Assembly (NCBI RefSeq): GCF_028687635.1
Contig: NZ_JAQTZS010000001.1
Coordinates: 1-64,000 of the forward strand
Length of the DNA stretch: 64,000 nucleotides
Reading direction: 5' to 3'
From: Malikia sp.
Lineage (GTDB): Bacteria; Pseudomonadota; Gammaproteobacteria; Burkholderiales; Burkholderiaceae_C
Below the pieces are notes generated by a model. That model was not told where the DNA came from and ran no database searches. It worked only from the letters and a program-made list of their open reading frames with translations. Numbering within the stretch: position 1 is the stretch's first letter; each line of letters opens with the position of its first letter. Shown piece by piece: positions 46,634 through 57,376 of this stretch. The position numbers were made by a program, and so were the translations under genes.

Positions 46634-46707
46634 CTTTTTTTCTTTACACCATGACTGGATCGGTTGAATGGATCGGATCCGGGACAGATATCGCCTGACC
46701 TCGGACC

Positions 46708-48423
46708 TCAAGAAATCTGATCGATTCGCCAGACCACGGCGGCCAGTTTGGCCAGGGTTTTCTGGCGTGCGGCGATGCGCTCGGGAGTCCAGTCGGCATT
46801 GCCGTCTGCAAGCTTGTGCGTCAGGCCAAAGCCGCTGGCCAGCAAGACCGGGCGCTTGACCGCATAGCTGGCATTGCCGAGGTCCTTGTTGGCGCCCCTG
46901 GCCAGCAGGACCATGTTGCCCAGGCGGTACACCAGCGCCTCCACTTCCTCGTCGGTAAACTGCCCCCAGCCCTGCTCCGGGTTCTGCGGCAATACATGCT
47001 CGATGTTGAAGGCATCGCTCTCGAACTCGTAATCCAGCCCGCTGTGCTGACGCTCCAGCTCACACAGGATATAGCGGACCACTCGGTTGTTGCGTGCATC
47101 GGTGGTGCGGATCACCTTGTCGGCGAACATGGCCTTGAAGGATTCGTCGCGCGGGTAGATTTCCTGCAAGCAGGCCAGCACATCGCCTGCATGAGTCATG
47201 GACTCGGCCTGGATCTTCTGCGCGGCGGCGTAATAAACGCGCTCCTGCTCGTTGGTCGGCTGGTTGCCGATGACGTTGTAGCGCAAGGCAATCACGACAC
47301 AGCCGCGCAGCACCTTGGCAAACTGCTCTGGCGGCAAGGCGCGATGCGCCGCCAGGATCAGCGGAAAAGGCTGCCTGACCCTGAACATGCGCAATTGTTG
47401 GGCATGGCTCTTGAGCGTGGCGTTCCAGTGCGAGGATTCCGGATTGGTCAGCGCGAGGTAGGTATCCATGTCCTCTTCCATACCGCGCAGCAGCTCGAAC
47501 ACGCTGGCCCGGTCCGTCACCCGCTGCCTGATGGTCTTGAAGAGATCCGACTGGCGCACGAAAGTCTTGCGGCTGTTCCAATGACTGCGCAGGAAATCGG
47601 GAAAACTCTCCGCCCCCAGGCGCGAGACCATGGACTCCCATCGGTCTTCAAGCACTTGCATTTCATGAGCATGCTCATTGCTCTTGCTCAGCACCGAGAA
47701 CAGGTAGTTCTTCAGCAGATCGGTGGATGACAGCCGCACACCACGGGCATTGAGCGTCTCGAACACCTTGTAGGCATTGAGCTCATCCGTGACGCTGATG
47801 ACCGTGAAGAACAGGCGGTCGCTCATGGTTTCGAGCAGACTGGCCAGTGCCACGCCCTCGTCACCCACCTGCTTCTTGACATAGTCGCGCACCCGCTTGT
47901 CATACCATTCGAAGGCCTTGCGCAGACTGTGCTCCGAGGCACGAAAGCCGCGTTGCGGCAAATGCCCCAGCGGCACCAGGTAGGTCTTGAAGTAGCTGTC
48001 GTTGTTGCGGTTGAGCGTCAGCTTGTTGCGCGTCACCAAGGTAACCGGATCGAGATAACCCACATAGGTGTTGCGTATCTGGTCGAGACGCTGCCGGTTA
48101 TGGTCTGGATTCTTGCCTTCGTCGATCAGGCGCTGCAGGTTCTTGAGCACGGCCAGCACGATCAAGCTCAAGGTCGTGAGGCGCTGCTGTCCGTCGATGA
48201 CATCGAAGCTCTTTTCATCCTGCGACTGCAGCACGAGGTAACCCATGTAATGAGCGGGTTCGCCCCCCTCCTGAACAGTCCCCTGTATGTCAGCCCAGAG
48301 ATCCTCCCATTCGGCATCGGTCCAGCTGTAGTCACGCTGGAAACGCGGAATGCGGTAAGTCAGGCCGTTGCCGATCAACTTGCGGTAGGTATTGTTCTCG
48401 GTCTTGAAATTGGTGGCGGACAT
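46708..48423 (-). CDS. DUF262/DUF1524 protein, GmrSD-like candidate type IV restriction enzyme
   Basis: A 571-residue single-chain protein. The DUF262 part (about 1-250) is the GmrS-like ParB/Srx-fold NTPase, with IPRFQRDYSW (25-34) and the DGQQR motif (77-81). The DUF1524 part (about 440-571) is the GmrD-like His-Me finger nuclease: NIEHVLPQ with H476, RLGNMVLL with N503, and NKDLGNASY. Characterised fused GmrSD proteins cleave phage DNA carrying glucosylated hydroxymethylcytosine. Base composition is lower than its neighbours (32 G+C in 48061-48120 against 44 in 49141-49200 of pdxJ). It lies between acpS and nagZ, normally adjacent, so it is probably acquired. Start ATG 48423; a longer frame to 48525 would run into acpS. 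Confidence 0.88.
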   Translation of the reverse strand: MSATNFKTENNTYRKLIGNGLTYRIPRFQRDYSWTDAEWEDLWADIQGTVQEGGEPAHYMGYLVLQSQDEKSFDVIDGQQRLTTLSLIVLAVLKNLQRLIDEGKNPDHNRQRLDQIRNTYVGYLDPVTLVTRNKLTLNRNNDSYFKTYLVPLGHLPQRGFRASEHSLRKAFEWYDKRVRDYVKKQVGDEGVALASLLETMSDRLFFTVISVTDELNAYKVFETLNARGVRLSSTDLLKNYLFSVLSKSNEHAHEMQVLEDRWESMVSRLGAESFPDFLRSHWNSRKTFVRQSDLFKTIRQRVTDRASVFELLRGMEEDMDTYLALTNPESSHWNATLKSHAQQLRMFRVRQPFPLILAAHRALPPEQFAKVLRGCVVIALRYNVIGNQPTNEQERVYYAAAQKIQAESMTHAGDVLACLQEIYPRDESFKAMFADKVIRTTDARNNRVVRYILCELERQHSGLDYEFESDAFNIEHVLPQNPEQGWGQFTDEEVEALVYRLGNMVLLARGANKDLGNASYAVKRPVLLASGFGLTHKLADGNADWTPERIAARQKTLAKLAAVVWRIDQIS

Positions 48424-48463
48424 GATGACTCGGTACGCAGACGGGTGAATCTGACCATTCAGG

Positions 48464-48856
48464 TCAAGGGCGTTCCACCACCACGAAGCTGGCGGCGTAA
48501 TCGGTTTCGTCGGTGACACTGACATGGGCGCTCAGGCCCTGTCCTTCGAACCAGTCCTTCAGGCCGCGATGCAGCCGGATCACGGGCTGGCCGCTGGGCA
48601 GCTTGGCGATCTCGCAGTCGCGCCAGGTCATCGGCATGCGCATGCCCAGTCCGATCGCCTTGCTGAAGGCCTCCTTGGCCGAGAAGCGGGTCGCCAGGTA
48701 GCGCACGCCGCGCTCGGGCCAGCGCTCGCTGCGCTGTCGCCAGGTCACGAGCTCGGCATCAGACAGGATTTTCTCGGCGAAGCGCTCGCCGTGGCGCGAG
48801 AGGCTCTCGCGGATGCGGCGCACGTCACAGATGTCGTTGCCGATGCCGTAGATCAT
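48464..48856 (-). CDS. acpS: Holo-[acyl-carrier-protein] synthase
   Basis: A 130-residue phosphopantetheinyl transferase that activates Acp[13 protein letters not shown] carries the metal-binding Asp, and [13 protein letters not shown] the conserved Glu and Lys. [18 protein letters not shown] ends the fold. ATG 48856. Follows pdxJ by 17 nt. Confidence 0.96.
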   Translation of the reverse strand: MIYGIGNDICDVRRIRESLSRHGERFAEKILSDAELVTWRQRSERWPERGVRYLATRFSAKEAFSKAIGLGMRMPMTWRDCEIAKLPSGQPVIRLHRGLKDWFEGQGLSAHVSVTDETDYAASFVVVERP

Positions 48857-48873
48857 GGTCCGGGCCGGTGGCT

Positions 48874-49662
<789 letters not shown>

Positions 49663-49676
49663 GGGGTCGGGAGGGT

Positions 49677-50474
49677 TCAGGCGGGTGAGGGGCGCAGGCG
49701 CCGCAGGTCCAGCATCAGCTGGCGGGTCTGGAACACGCGCACACCGCTATGGTAGTGCAGCAGCTCGCGCAGCGGCTGGCGCAAGGCGTTGCCGCGCGCG
49801 CCATGGCAAGCCTGCAGCAGCGCTGAAAAAGGCTGGGGATCGTCCAGCGCGGCCTGCAGCGCCAGCCAGGACTCGCCCGGCAGGGCATGGTGGGCTGGTG
49901 GCGGCAGGCCGCCCGCTGCCGGGATCAGACGCAGCCCGGACTCGGGCTCAAGCCGGTAATGCGCGCCGGGCCGCAGCGGCGCCAGGCTGGCGCATTCGAG
50001 ATCAAGCCCAGGCAGCAGGCCCGCCTCGCGCAGGATCAGCAGCTCGAAGGCGCGCACCACGGCGGCCTGCGCCTGCCGGCCCTCGGCCAGCGCCCGCACG
50101 GCAGCGGCGTAATGGTCGAACAGTTGGGGATGCGCGTCCTCGCGCGCGAGCAGCTTGAGCAGCAGCTCGTTGAGGTAATAACCCGCCAGCAACTGGTCGC
50201 CCGAGGGCATCACATGCCCGCCCTGCCACTGCGCGCTGCGCAGCGTGCGGACCTCGGCGTCGCCACCCCAGCCCAGCCGCAGCGGCTGCAGTGGCAGCAG
50301 CACCGGCCGATACTGGGAAGTCGGGCGCTTGACGCCCTTGGCCACCAGCGCGACGCGGCCGTGACTGCGGCTGAACAGCTCCAGGATCAGGCTGGATTCG
50401 CTCCAGTCATGGCGGTGCAGCACATAGGCCGGTTCGTCATGGACGCGCGGCAGCTTGGGCCTGGGGCTGGCCAT
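49677..50474 (-). CDS. recO: DNA repair protein RecO
   Basis: A 265-residue RecF-pathway mediator. It has an N-terminal OB-fold ([19 protein letters not shown], about 16-34) and a helical C-terminal domain with [20 protein letters not shown]. The zinc cysteines found in some RecO proteins are absent, as usual in Betaproteobacteria. It lies 14 nt after era and 14 nt before pdxJ. Confidence 0.94.
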   Translation of the reverse strand: MASPRPKLPRVHDEPAYVLHRHDWSESSLILELFSRSHGRVALVAKGVKRPTSQYRPVLLPLQPLRLGWGGDAEVRTLRSAQWQGGHVMPSGDQLLAGYYLNELLLKLLAREDAHPQLFDHYAAAVRALAEGRQAQAAVVRAFELLILREAGLLPGLDLECASLAPLRPGAHYRLEPESGLRLIPAAGGLPPPAHHALPGESWLALQAALDDPQPFSALLQACHGARGNALRQPLRELLHYHSGVRVFQTRQLMLDLRRLRPSPA

Positions 50475-50488
50475 GAGCGCGCCAGCGC

Positions 50489-51514
50489 TTACTCGTAGCC
50501 GAAGCTGCGCACGCGGGCGTCGTCGTCGGCCCAGCCGGAGCGCACCTTGACCCAGAGCTCCAGGAAGACCTTGCCACCCCAGAGCCGCTCCAGCTCCTGG
50601 CGCGCCTCGGTACCGATGCGCTTGAGCTTCTCGCCCTTCTCGCCGATCACCATGCCCTTGTGGCCGTCGCGCTCGACCACGATGGTCGCGGCGATGCGGC
50701 GCAGCTTGCCCTCGTCCTCGAACTTGTCGATGATGACGGTCGAGGTGTAGGGCAGCTCGTCGCCGGTCAGGCGAAACAGCTTCTCGCGCACCATCTCGGC
50801 GGCCATGAAGCGCTCGCTGCGGTCGGTCAGGTCATCGGCATCGTGCATCCAGTCCTGCTCGGGCAGGTACTTCTCGCAGATGGCGTAGAAACGCTGCACG
50901 TCCTTGGGGCTCTTGGCCGACATCGGCACGAACTCGGCGAAGGAGTGGCGCTGCTGCATCTCGGCCAGCCAGGGCGCGAGTTCGGCGCGGCGGTGCACCA
51001 TGTCGAGCTTGTTGGCCAGCAGGATCACCGGGATGTTCTTGGGCAGCAGCTCCAGCACCTTGGCATCGGCCGCTTGGAAGCTGCCGGCCTCGACCACGAA
51101 CACGATCAGGTCGACATCGGTCACCGCGCCGAGCACGGTCTTGTTGAGCGAGCGGTTCAGCGCATTGCCGTGCCGGGTCTGGAAGCCCGGCGTGTCGACG
51201 AAGACGAACTGGGTCGCGCCCAGCGTGCGCAGGCCGGTGATGCGGTGGCGCGTGGTCTGCGCCTTGCTGGAGGTGATGCTGACCTTCTGGCCCACCAGGG
51301 CGTTGAGCAGCGTGGACTTGCCGACGTTGGGCTTGCCGACGATCGCGATATAGCCGCAGCGCTTGGGTCCGATCGGCTCGGCCGGCTCGGCTTCGGGAGC
51401 CGCCGCTGGCGCCTTGCTGGACTTGCGCAGCGCGCCGGCCAGCATGGCGTCGAGGTCCTGGTTGACGGGGGACGAATTGGCGGGCTTGGATTCTTGCTTG
51501 GGAGTTCGGCTCAT
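50489..51514 (-). CDS. era: GTPase Era
   Basis: A 341-residue GTPase for 16S rRNA maturation. G1 is GKPNVGKS, G3 is DTPGF, and G4 is NKLD. The KH domain motif is [15 protein letters not shown]. An N-terminal extension of about 50 residues, rich in Ala, Pro and Glu, precedes the GTPase domain. ATG 51514 overlaps the rnc stop by 4 nt (ATGA), indicating coupling. Confidence 0.95.
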   Translation of the reverse strand: MSRTPKQESKPANSSPVNQDLDAMLAGALRKSSKAPAAAPEAEPAEPIGPKRCGYIAIVGKPNVGKSTLLNALVGQKVSITSSKAQTTRHRITGLRTLGATQFVFVDTPGFQTRHGNALNRSLNKTVLGAVTDVDLIVFVVEAGSFQAADAKVLELLPKNIPVILLANKLDMVHRRAELAPWLAEMQQRHSFAEFVPMSAKSPKDVQRFYAICEKYLPEQDWMHDADDLTDRSERFMAAEMVREKLFRLTGDELPYTSTVIIDKFEDEGKLRRIAATIVVERDGHKGMVIGEKGEKLKRIGTEARQELERLWGGKVFLELWVKVRSGWADDDARVRSFGYE

Positions 51515-52191
51515 GACTGGCCCTGGTTCAGTTGTTGTAGCAGGGCCGCGGCGGCAGCCTGCTCGGCGGCGCGGCGCGAAACGCCGCTGCCATGTTGGCG
51601 CTGGCCGGATTCGATCGCGCAAACGACCTCGAAGGTCTGGCGGTGCGCTTCGCCCTTGATCGCGGTCACCTGGTAGGCTGGCAGCTTCATCTTGCGGCCC
51701 TGCAGCCATTCCTGCAGGGCGGTCTTGGCGTCCTTGCTGCTCGCGCTCATGGCCGGGTTGATGTCGACGCCCTGGTAGAGCCGGCGCACCAGCGCCTCGG
51801 CCTCGGCGAAGCCGGCATCGAGGTAGACCGCGCCGATCAGGGCCTCGACCACGTCAGCCAGGATGGAGGGCTTGTGCTGGCCACCCGAGCGCAGTTCGCC
51901 CTCGCCCAGGCGCAGCACGCTTGCGAGGCCCAGCGTGACGGCGATGCCGGCCAGCGTGCCTTCCTTGACCAGGTTGGAGCGGATGCGGGAAAGCTCGCCC
52001 TCGTGCTGGCGGCTCAGGCGTTCGTAGAGCAGGCCCGAGACGGCCAGGCTCAGCACCGAGTCGCCCAGGAACTCGAGCCGCTCGTAGTGGTCGGCGGAAT
52101 GGCTGCGGTGGGTCAGCGCCCGCTCCAGCAGCGGGACTTGGGTGAAACGGTATCCCAGGCGCGCTTGCAGCGCCAGCAAATCGGCATTCAA
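51511..52191 (-). CDS. rnc: Ribonuclease III
   Basis: A 226-residue dsRNA endonuclease. The signature [11 protein letters not shown] lies near residue 39-49, and the second acidic cluster is [14 protein letters not shown]. The dsRNA-binding domain (about 155-224) begins [12 protein letters not shown]. Part of lepA-lepB-DUF4845-rnc-era-recO-pdxJ-acpS. Confidence 0.97.
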   Translation of the reverse strand: MNADLLALQARLGYRFTQVPLLERALTHRSHSADHYERLEFLGDSVLSLAVSGLLYERLSRQHEGELSRIRSNLVKEGTLAGIAVTLGLASVLRLGEGELRSGGQHKPSILADVVEALIGAVYLDAGFAEAEALVRRLYQGVDINPAMSASSKDAKTALQEWLQGRKMKLPAYQVTAIKGEAHRQTFEVVCAIESGQRQHGSGVSRRAAEQAAAAALLQQLNQGQS

Positions 52192-52218
52192 AAGTTCAGG
52201 TTTCCTTGATGTTGGCGC

Positions 52219-52560
52219 TCACCTGGAGCTGCCGGAATAGCGCATGACCAGCCAGGCGGGCCCGACCAGATGGATCTCGCGTTCGTAGGCGAACTCGACC
52301 ACCACCTGGTCGTTTTCCTTGCGGATCTCGAGGTCGCGGCCCTTGACCGAGCTGATGTCGTCGATGGTGGCGGCCTTGTCGAACAGGCTGCGGATCTCGG
52401 CCACCGTGTTGCCCTGGGCCGCACGCTTGGCCGCCCTGTTGATCGCCTGGTACTCGACCAGGGTCGGCGCCAGCTGCACCGCCACCAGGGCGAACAAGAC
52501 CACGACCGCGGCGCTCAGGAGCAGACCGATCAAGGTCAAGCCGCGCTGTCGTTTTTTCAT
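52219..52560 (-). CDS. DUF4845 membrane protein
   Basis: A 113-residue protein with a short basic N-terminus and one membrane segment (residues 9-30, LTLIGLLLSAAVVVLFALVA) that resembles a pseudopilin-type helix. The periplasmic part has the DUF4845 pattern (YQAINRAAKRAA, ISSVKGRDLEI, VVEFAYEREIHL). It is found between lepB and rnc throughout Betaproteobacteria; its function is unknown. Confidence 0.88.
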   Translation of the reverse strand: MKKRQRGLTLIGLLLSAAVVVLFALVAVQLAPTLVEYQAINRAAKRAAQGNTVAEIRSLFDKAATIDDISSVKGRDLEIRKENDQVVVEFAYEREIHLVGPAWLVMRYSGSSR

Positions 52561-52619
52561 GTCCGCCCTCCTCGATGCTGTGTGAACCGCATCTTAAATG
52601 CTGGCCGGCGGATTGCCCA

Positions 52620-53603
52620 TCACTCGAACGAGCCGATGCGACCCAGATCGCCGAAATTCATCCAGACGAAGAAGGCCTTGCCAACGATGTTGGCCTCGGG
52701 CACGAAACCCCAGTAGCGCGAGTCGAGCGAGTTGTCCCGATTGTCGCCCATCATGAAGTAGTGGCCGGCCGGCACCTTGCAGACCACGCCTTCCACGCTG
52801 TAGCGGCACTGGTCCTTGTGCGGGAAGTCGGTCGCGCCCGGAACGAAGGCCGGGCGTTCGTCGTCGTTGAGCGTGTGGTAGGTCTTGCCGCCGAGCTGCT
52901 CCTCGAACTGCTTGGCGTAGCGCATGCTGTCGGCGTCGAAGAATTCGGGCGCTGTCGCCCTGGCAACGGGCTGGCCGTTGACCGTCAGGCGCTTGTTGAG
53001 GTAGGCCACCTCGTCGCCCGGCACGCCGATCACGCGCTTGATGTAGTCCAGGCTGGGCTGCGGCGGGTAGCGGAACACCATCACGTCGCCGCGCTGCGGC
53101 TCGTGGTTGGCGACTATCTTGGTGTTGAGCACCGGCAGGCGCACGCCGTAGTGGAACTTGCTGACCAGGATCAGGTCGCCCACGCGCAGGGTCGGGATCA
53201 TCGAGCCCGAGGGAATCTTGAACGGCTCGAACAGGAAGCTGCGCAGCAGGAACACCACCACGATGACCGGAAACAGGCCGGCGGTCCAGTCCAGCCACCA
53301 GGGCTGGGCCAGCAGCTTCTGCTGCGCCGCCGCGAGGTCGATGTTGTCGGCCTTGATGCCCATGTGGTCGAGCTCGGCGCTGCGGCGGGCCTGCTCGGCC
53401 GCCAGCTGGTCGGCGGCGGCACGCCGGCGCGGCAGGAAGAAACGCTTCTCGGCCACCCAGTAGATCCCCGTCACCACCGTGACCAGGAACAGCAGCAGCG
53501 CGAAGTTGCCCTCGACCAGCCCCAGATACCAGGCCAGGCCGTAGCCGCCAAAGGCCGCCAGCACGACGCCGGTCAGCGCCGCCATTTTCTCGTCGCCCAT
53601 CAT
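52620..53603 (-). CDS. lepB: Signal peptidase I
   Basis: A 327-residue inner-membrane protease that removes signal peptides. Two N-terminal membrane segments (about 7-25 and 28-50) precede the periplasmic domain. The catalytic Ser lies in PSGSMIPTL, the Lys in DYIKRVIG, and [14 protein letters not shown] is the conserved box E. The ATGATG at 53603/53600 overlaps the lepA stop, so either Met may start. Confidence 0.95.
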   Translation of the reverse strand: MMGDEKMAALTGVVLAAFGGYGLAWYLGLVEGNFALLLFLVTVVTGIYWVAEKRFFLPRRRAAADQLAAEQARRSAELDHMGIKADNIDLAAAQQKLLAQPWWLDWTAGLFPVIVVVFLLRSFLFEPFKIPSGSMIPTLRVGDLILVSKFHYGVRLPVLNTKIVANHEPQRGDVMVFRYPPQPSLDYIKRVIGVPGDEVAYLNKRLTVNGQPVARATAPEFFDADSMRYAKQFEEQLGGKTYHTLNDDERPAFVPGATDFPHKDQCRYSVEGVVCKVPAGHYFMMGDNRDNSLDSRYWGFVPEANIVGKAFFVWMNFGDLGRIGSFE

Positions 53604-55411
53604 TCCTCCACCTGCAGGATGGCGAGGAAGGCTTCCTGCGGCACCTCGACCGAGCCGATCTGCTTCATGCGCTTCTTGCCGGCCTTCTGCTTCTCGAGCA
53701 GCTTCTTCTTGCGGCTGATGTCGCCGCCATAGCATTTGGCCAGCACGTTCTTGCGCAGCGCCTTGACGGTCTCGCGCGCGATGATGTTGGCACCGATCGC
53801 GGCCTGGATCGCGACGTCGAACTGCTGGCGGCTGATGATCTCGCGCATCTTGGCGACCACGGCGCGGGCGCGGTAGGCCGACTGGCTGCGGTGCACGATG
53901 ATCGACAGCGCGTCGACCTTGTCGCCGTTGAGCAGGATATCGACCTTGACCACGTCGGAGGCGCGGTATTCCTTGAACTCGTAGTCCATCGAGGCGTAGC
54001 CACGGCTGACGGATTTCAGCTTGTCGAAGAAGTCGAGCACGATCTCGCCCAGCGGCAGCTCATAGGTCAGCATGACCTGCTTGCCGTGGTAGGCCATGTT
54101 CATCTGCACGCCGCGCTTCTGGTTGGCCAGCGTCATGACGGCGCCGACATATTCCTGCGGCATGTAGAGGTGCACCGTCACGATCGGCTCGCGGATCTCC
54201 TGGATCCGGCCCTGGTCGGGCATCTTGGACGGGTTCTCGACCATGATGACCTCGCCGTCGCCCTTGACGACCTGGTAGACCACGCTGGGCGCGGTCGTGA
54301 TCAGGTCCTGGTCGAACTCGCGCTCCAGGCGCTCCTGCACGATCTCCATGTGCAGCAGGCCCAGGAAGCCGCAGCGGAAACCAAAGCCCAGCGCCTGCGA
54401 CACCTCGGGCTCGTAGCGCAGCGCGGCATCGTTGAGCTGCAGCTTCTCGAGCGCGTCGCGCAGCGAGTCGTACTCGCTGGCCTCGGTCGGGTACAGGCCG
54501 GCGAACACCTGGGGCTGGACTTCCTTGAAGCCGGGCAGCGCCTCGGTCGCGAAGGCCAGGTTGGCGCCGCTGCCGGTCTTGATCGCGGTGATGGTGTCGC
54601 CGACCTTGGCCGCCGTCAGCTCCTTGATGCCGGCGATGATGTAGCCGACCTCGCCGGCCCTGAGCGCCGGGCGCGGCTCGTTGTGCGGCGTGAAGACGCC
54701 GAGCTTTTCGGCGTTGTAGAGCGACTCGGTCGCCATCAGCTTGATCTTGTCGCCCCGGTTCAGGGTACCGTCCACCACCCGCACCAGCATCACGACGCCA
54801 ACATAGGCGTCGAACCAGCTGTCGATGATCATCGCGCGCAGCGGGCCGTCCGGGTTGCCCTTCGGGGGCGGCACCTGGGCCACGACCAGTTCGAGGATCT
54901 CGTCGATGCCCATGCCGGTCTTGGCCGAACAGGGGATCGCGTCGGTCGCGTCGATGCCGATCACGTCCTCGATCTCGGCGCGGGCGTTGTCCGGATCGGC
55001 GTTGGGCAGATCCATCTTGTTGAGCACCGGCAGCACATGCACGCCGAGGTCGAGCGCGGTGTAGCAGTTGGCCACCGTTTGCGCCTCCACGCCCTGGGAC
55101 GCATCGACCACCAGCAGCGCGCCCTCGCAGGCCGACAGCGAGCGGCTGACCTCGTAGGAGAAGTCGACGTGGCCGGGGGTGTCGATCAGGTTCAGGTTGT
55201 AGATCTGACCGTCCTGGGCCTTGTATTGCAGCGCGGCGGTCTGCGCCTTGATCGTGATGCCACGCTCCTTCTCGAGGTCCATCGAGTCGAGCACCTGCTC
55301 GCTCATTTCGCGGTCGCTCAGGCCCCCGCAGCGCGAGATCAGTCGATCGGCCAGGGTGGACTTGCCGTGGTCGATATGGGCAATGATGGAGAAGTTTCGA
55401 ATATGGTTCAT
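53600..55411 (-). CDS. lepA: Elongation factor 4 (LepA)
   Basis: A 603-residue ribosomal GTPase. G1 is [15 protein letters not shown]3 is DTPGHVDF, and G4 is NKMD. The unique C-terminal domain ends with the basic [19 protein letters not shown]. Length is standard. A terminator-like hairpin separates it from mucD. Confidence 0.98.
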   Translation of the reverse strand: MNHIRNFSIIAHIDHGKSTLADRLISRCGGLSDREMSEQVLDSMDLEKERGITIKAQTAALQYKAQDGQIYNLNLIDTPGHVDFSYEVSRSLSACEGALLVVDASQGVEAQTVANCYTALDLGVHVLPVLNKMDLPNADPDNARAEIEDVIGIDATDAIPCSAKTGMGIDEILELVVAQVPPPKGNPDGPLRAMIIDSWFDAYVGVVMLVRVVDGTLNRGDKIKLMATESLYNAEKLGVFTPHNEPRPALRAGEVGYIIAGIKELTAAKVGDTITAIKTGSGANLAFATEALPGFKEVQPQVFAGLYPTEASEYDSLRDALEKLQLNDAALRYEPEVSQALGFGFRCGFLGLLHMEIVQERLEREFDQDLITTAPSVVYQVVKGDGEVIMVENPSKMPDQGRIQEIREPIVTVHLYMPQEYVGAVMTLANQKRGVQMNMAYHGKQVMLTYELPLGEIVLDFFDKLKSVSRGYASMDYEFKEYRASDVVKVDILLNGDKVDALSIIVHRSQSAYRARAVVAKMREIISRQQFDVAIQAAIGANIIARETVKALRKNVLAKCYGGDISRKKKLLEKQKAGKKRMKQIGSVEVPQEAFLAILQVEE

Positions 55412-55454
55412 CGCGGGCGGTCGGGCGGATCCAGCGGGGCGGTCTTGCCGCCCA

Positions 55455-55490
55455 ACAAAAAAACAGGCGCGCCAGGAATTGACGCGCCCA
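55455..55490 (-). terminator. Terminator of the rpoE-rseA-mucD transcript
   Basis: On the minus strand GGGCGCG and CGCGCC (plus-strand arms 55483-55489 and 55466-55471) enclose an 11-nt loop and are followed by TGTTTTTTTG. It lies about 53 nt after the mucD stop. Confidence 0.75.
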
Positions 55491-55542
55491 GAGCCAAGGT
55501 CTGGCTGTGCTTGCTAGGCCTCGATTGTAGGCAAAACCTCGT

Positions 55543-57018
55543 TCAGCGCGAATTCGGCCTGATCACGACATACTGGACCCAGTCGCCACGGCGCATCAGC
55601 AGGTTGACGGCGCGGCCCTTGTCGAGGCTGGCCAGCGCCGCCTCGAAGTCCTTCAGGCCCATGATCTCCCGGTTGGCCACGGCCAGGATCACATCGCCTT
55701 CGGCCAGGCCGGCGCGCGCGGCGGCGCCACCCGCCTCGACCACGACCACGCCGCCGCGCAGCTTGAGCTCGGCGCGCTCCTCGGCGCCGAGTTCGCGCAG
55801 CGTCAGTCCCAGCGCCTGCGCCGCGCCCGAGGACTTGGCCGCCGCCTTGGCGACCTTCTCCTCCTCGAGCGAGGCCACGGTCAGGCGCAGGTCCTTGTAG
55901 GCGCCACGGCGCCAGACCGTCAGGCCGACCTTGGCGCCAGGCTTGGTGTTGCCGACCAGGCGCGGCAGGTCCGCCGACTTCTCGACCGCCTTGCCATCGA
56001 AGCGGACGATGATGTCGCCCGCCTCGACACCGGCCTTGGCTGCGGGCGAGCCGTCCTCGACGCCGCGCACCAGCGCGCCCTCGGCCTTCTTCAAGCCCAG
56101 CGACTCGGCGATGTCCGGGTCGACGCCGGCGATCGAGACGCCAATGCGCCCGCGCGTGACCTTGCCGCTGGCGCGCAGCTGGTCCGACACGCGCACCGCC
56201 TCGTCGATCGGGATCGCGAACGAGATGCCCTGGAAGCCGCCCGAGCGCGAGTAGATCTGGCTGTTGATGCCGACCACCTCGCCGCGCAGGTTGATCAAGG
56301 GGCCACCCGAGTTGCCGGGGTTGATCGCGACATCGGTCTGGATGAAGGGCAGGTAGTCGCCGGTCTCGCGCTGCTTGGCGCTGACGATGCCGGCGGTGAC
56401 CGTGCTCTCCAGGCCGAAGGGCGAGCCGATCGCCATCACCCATTCGCCCACGCGCAGGCGGCCGATGTCGCCGATCCTGACCGGCTGCAGGCCGCTGGCC
56501 GCGATCTTGACCACCGCGACGTCGCTGCGCTTGTCGGCACCGATGACCTTGGCCTTGAACTCGCGCTTGTCGGTCAGCGTCACGATGACCTCCTCGGCGC
56601 CCTCGACCACATGGGCATTGGTCATGATGGTGCCGTCGGCGCTCAGCACGAAGCCCGAACCGACGCCGCGCGGGCGCTCCTCGGGACCCCGGTTCTGGCG
56701 CGGGCCACGCGGGCTGGCGCCCGGCGGCACCGGCAGGCCGAAGCGGCGGAAGAACTCCAGCATCTGCTCCTCCTGGCTGTTGGGCTGGCCCGGGCTGACC
56801 TTCTCGGTGGTGCGGATGTTGACGACGGAGGGGCCGACCTGCTCGGCCAAGTCAGCGAAATCGGGCAGGCCGCGCAGCGGCGCCGCACTGGTGGCGGCGG
56901 GCGCGGACTGCGCCAGGGCCGGATCGGCCGGCAAGAGGGAGGCCACCGAGGCGATGGCGGCCCCCAGGACCAGGGCTCCGGGTTTCCAGCGCCGGGCTAG
57001 CGGTTGACAGATCGGCAT
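55543..57018 (-). CDS. mucD: Do/DegQ-family periplasmic serine endoprotease (MucD)
   Basis: A 491-residue HtrA-type protease for periplasmic protein quality control. The signal peptide spans about 1-37 (cleavage after ALA). The catalytic triad is H136 (TNAHVVEG), D166 (KRSDVAVV) and S237 (NPGNSGGP). Two PDZ domains follow (about 290-375 and 395-485). ATG 57018 has GGAGAG about 8 nt upstream. Its place behind rpoE and rseA matches the mucD position. Confidence 0.95.
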   Translation of the reverse strand: MPICQPLARRWKPGALVLGAAIASVASLLPADPALAQSAPAATSAAPLRGLPDFADLAEQVGPSVVNIRTTEKVSPGQPNSQEEQMLEFFRRFGLPVPPGASPRGPRQNRGPEERPRGVGSGFVLSADGTIMTNAHVVEGAEEVIVTLTDKREFKAKVIGADKRSDVAVVKIAASGLQPVRIGDIGRLRVGEWVMAIGSPFGLESTVTAGIVSAKQRETGDYLPFIQTDVAINPGNSGGPLINLRGEVVGINSQIYSRSGGFQGISFAIPIDEAVRVSDQLRASGKVTRGRIGVSIAGVDPDIAESLGLKKAEGALVRGVEDGSPAAKAGVEAGDIIVRFDGKAVEKSADLPRLVGNTKPGAKVGLTVWRRGAYKDLRLTVASLEEEKVAKAAAKSSGAAQALGLTLRELGAEERAELKLRGGVVVVEAGGAAARAGLAEGDVILAVANREIMGLKDFEAALASLDKGRAVNLLMRRGDWVQYVVIRPNSR

Positions 57019-57076
57019 GTGCTGCTCTCCAGAAATAAGCTGAATTGGCATCAGATGGGGTCTGCCACCACTCAAA

Positions 57077-57340
57077 TCAAGGCCCGGCCAGCCGCGCCAG
57101 CACGACCGCGGCGAAGTCCTCCGAGGGCGGCAACGGGTGGCCATCGAGCCAGCCGCGCAAGGCCGCGCCCACGGCGTGATAGCAGGACCAGGCCTCATCC
57201 AGGGCCTGGCGCTGCGGACCGGACTGCAGCAGGACGTCGAGCTCATCGGGGCGGCACTCGCCGTCGACCAGGGCGGAGACCAGTTCGTTCCAGTCGTGAA
57301 CCGGGGCGAGCGGGGCGGTGTCTTTCAGTGGCGAATTCAT
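57077..57340 (-). CDS. rseA: Anti-sigma-E factor RseA, N-terminal domain only
   Basis: An 87-residue protein corresponding to the cytoplasmic sigma-E-binding domain of RseA/MucA: LVSALVDGECRPDELDVLL near residue 21, then WSCYHAVGAALRG. Typical RseA continues into a membrane helix and a periplasmic domain; here the frame stops after LARLAGP, and only 58 nt separate it from mucD. No rseB gene exists between them. ATG 57340 (MNSPLKDTAPL) is chosen over 57349. It would act as a soluble anti-sigma factor unless it is a remnant. Confidence 0.85.
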   Translation of the reverse strand: MNSPLKDTAPLAPVHDWNELVSALVDGECRPDELDVLLQSGPQRQALDEAWSCYHAVGAALRGWLDGHPLPPSEDFAAVVLARLAGP

Positions 57341-57376
57341 GTGTTGCAAAAACTTGTGGCTTGCGGCCTGCCGTCA

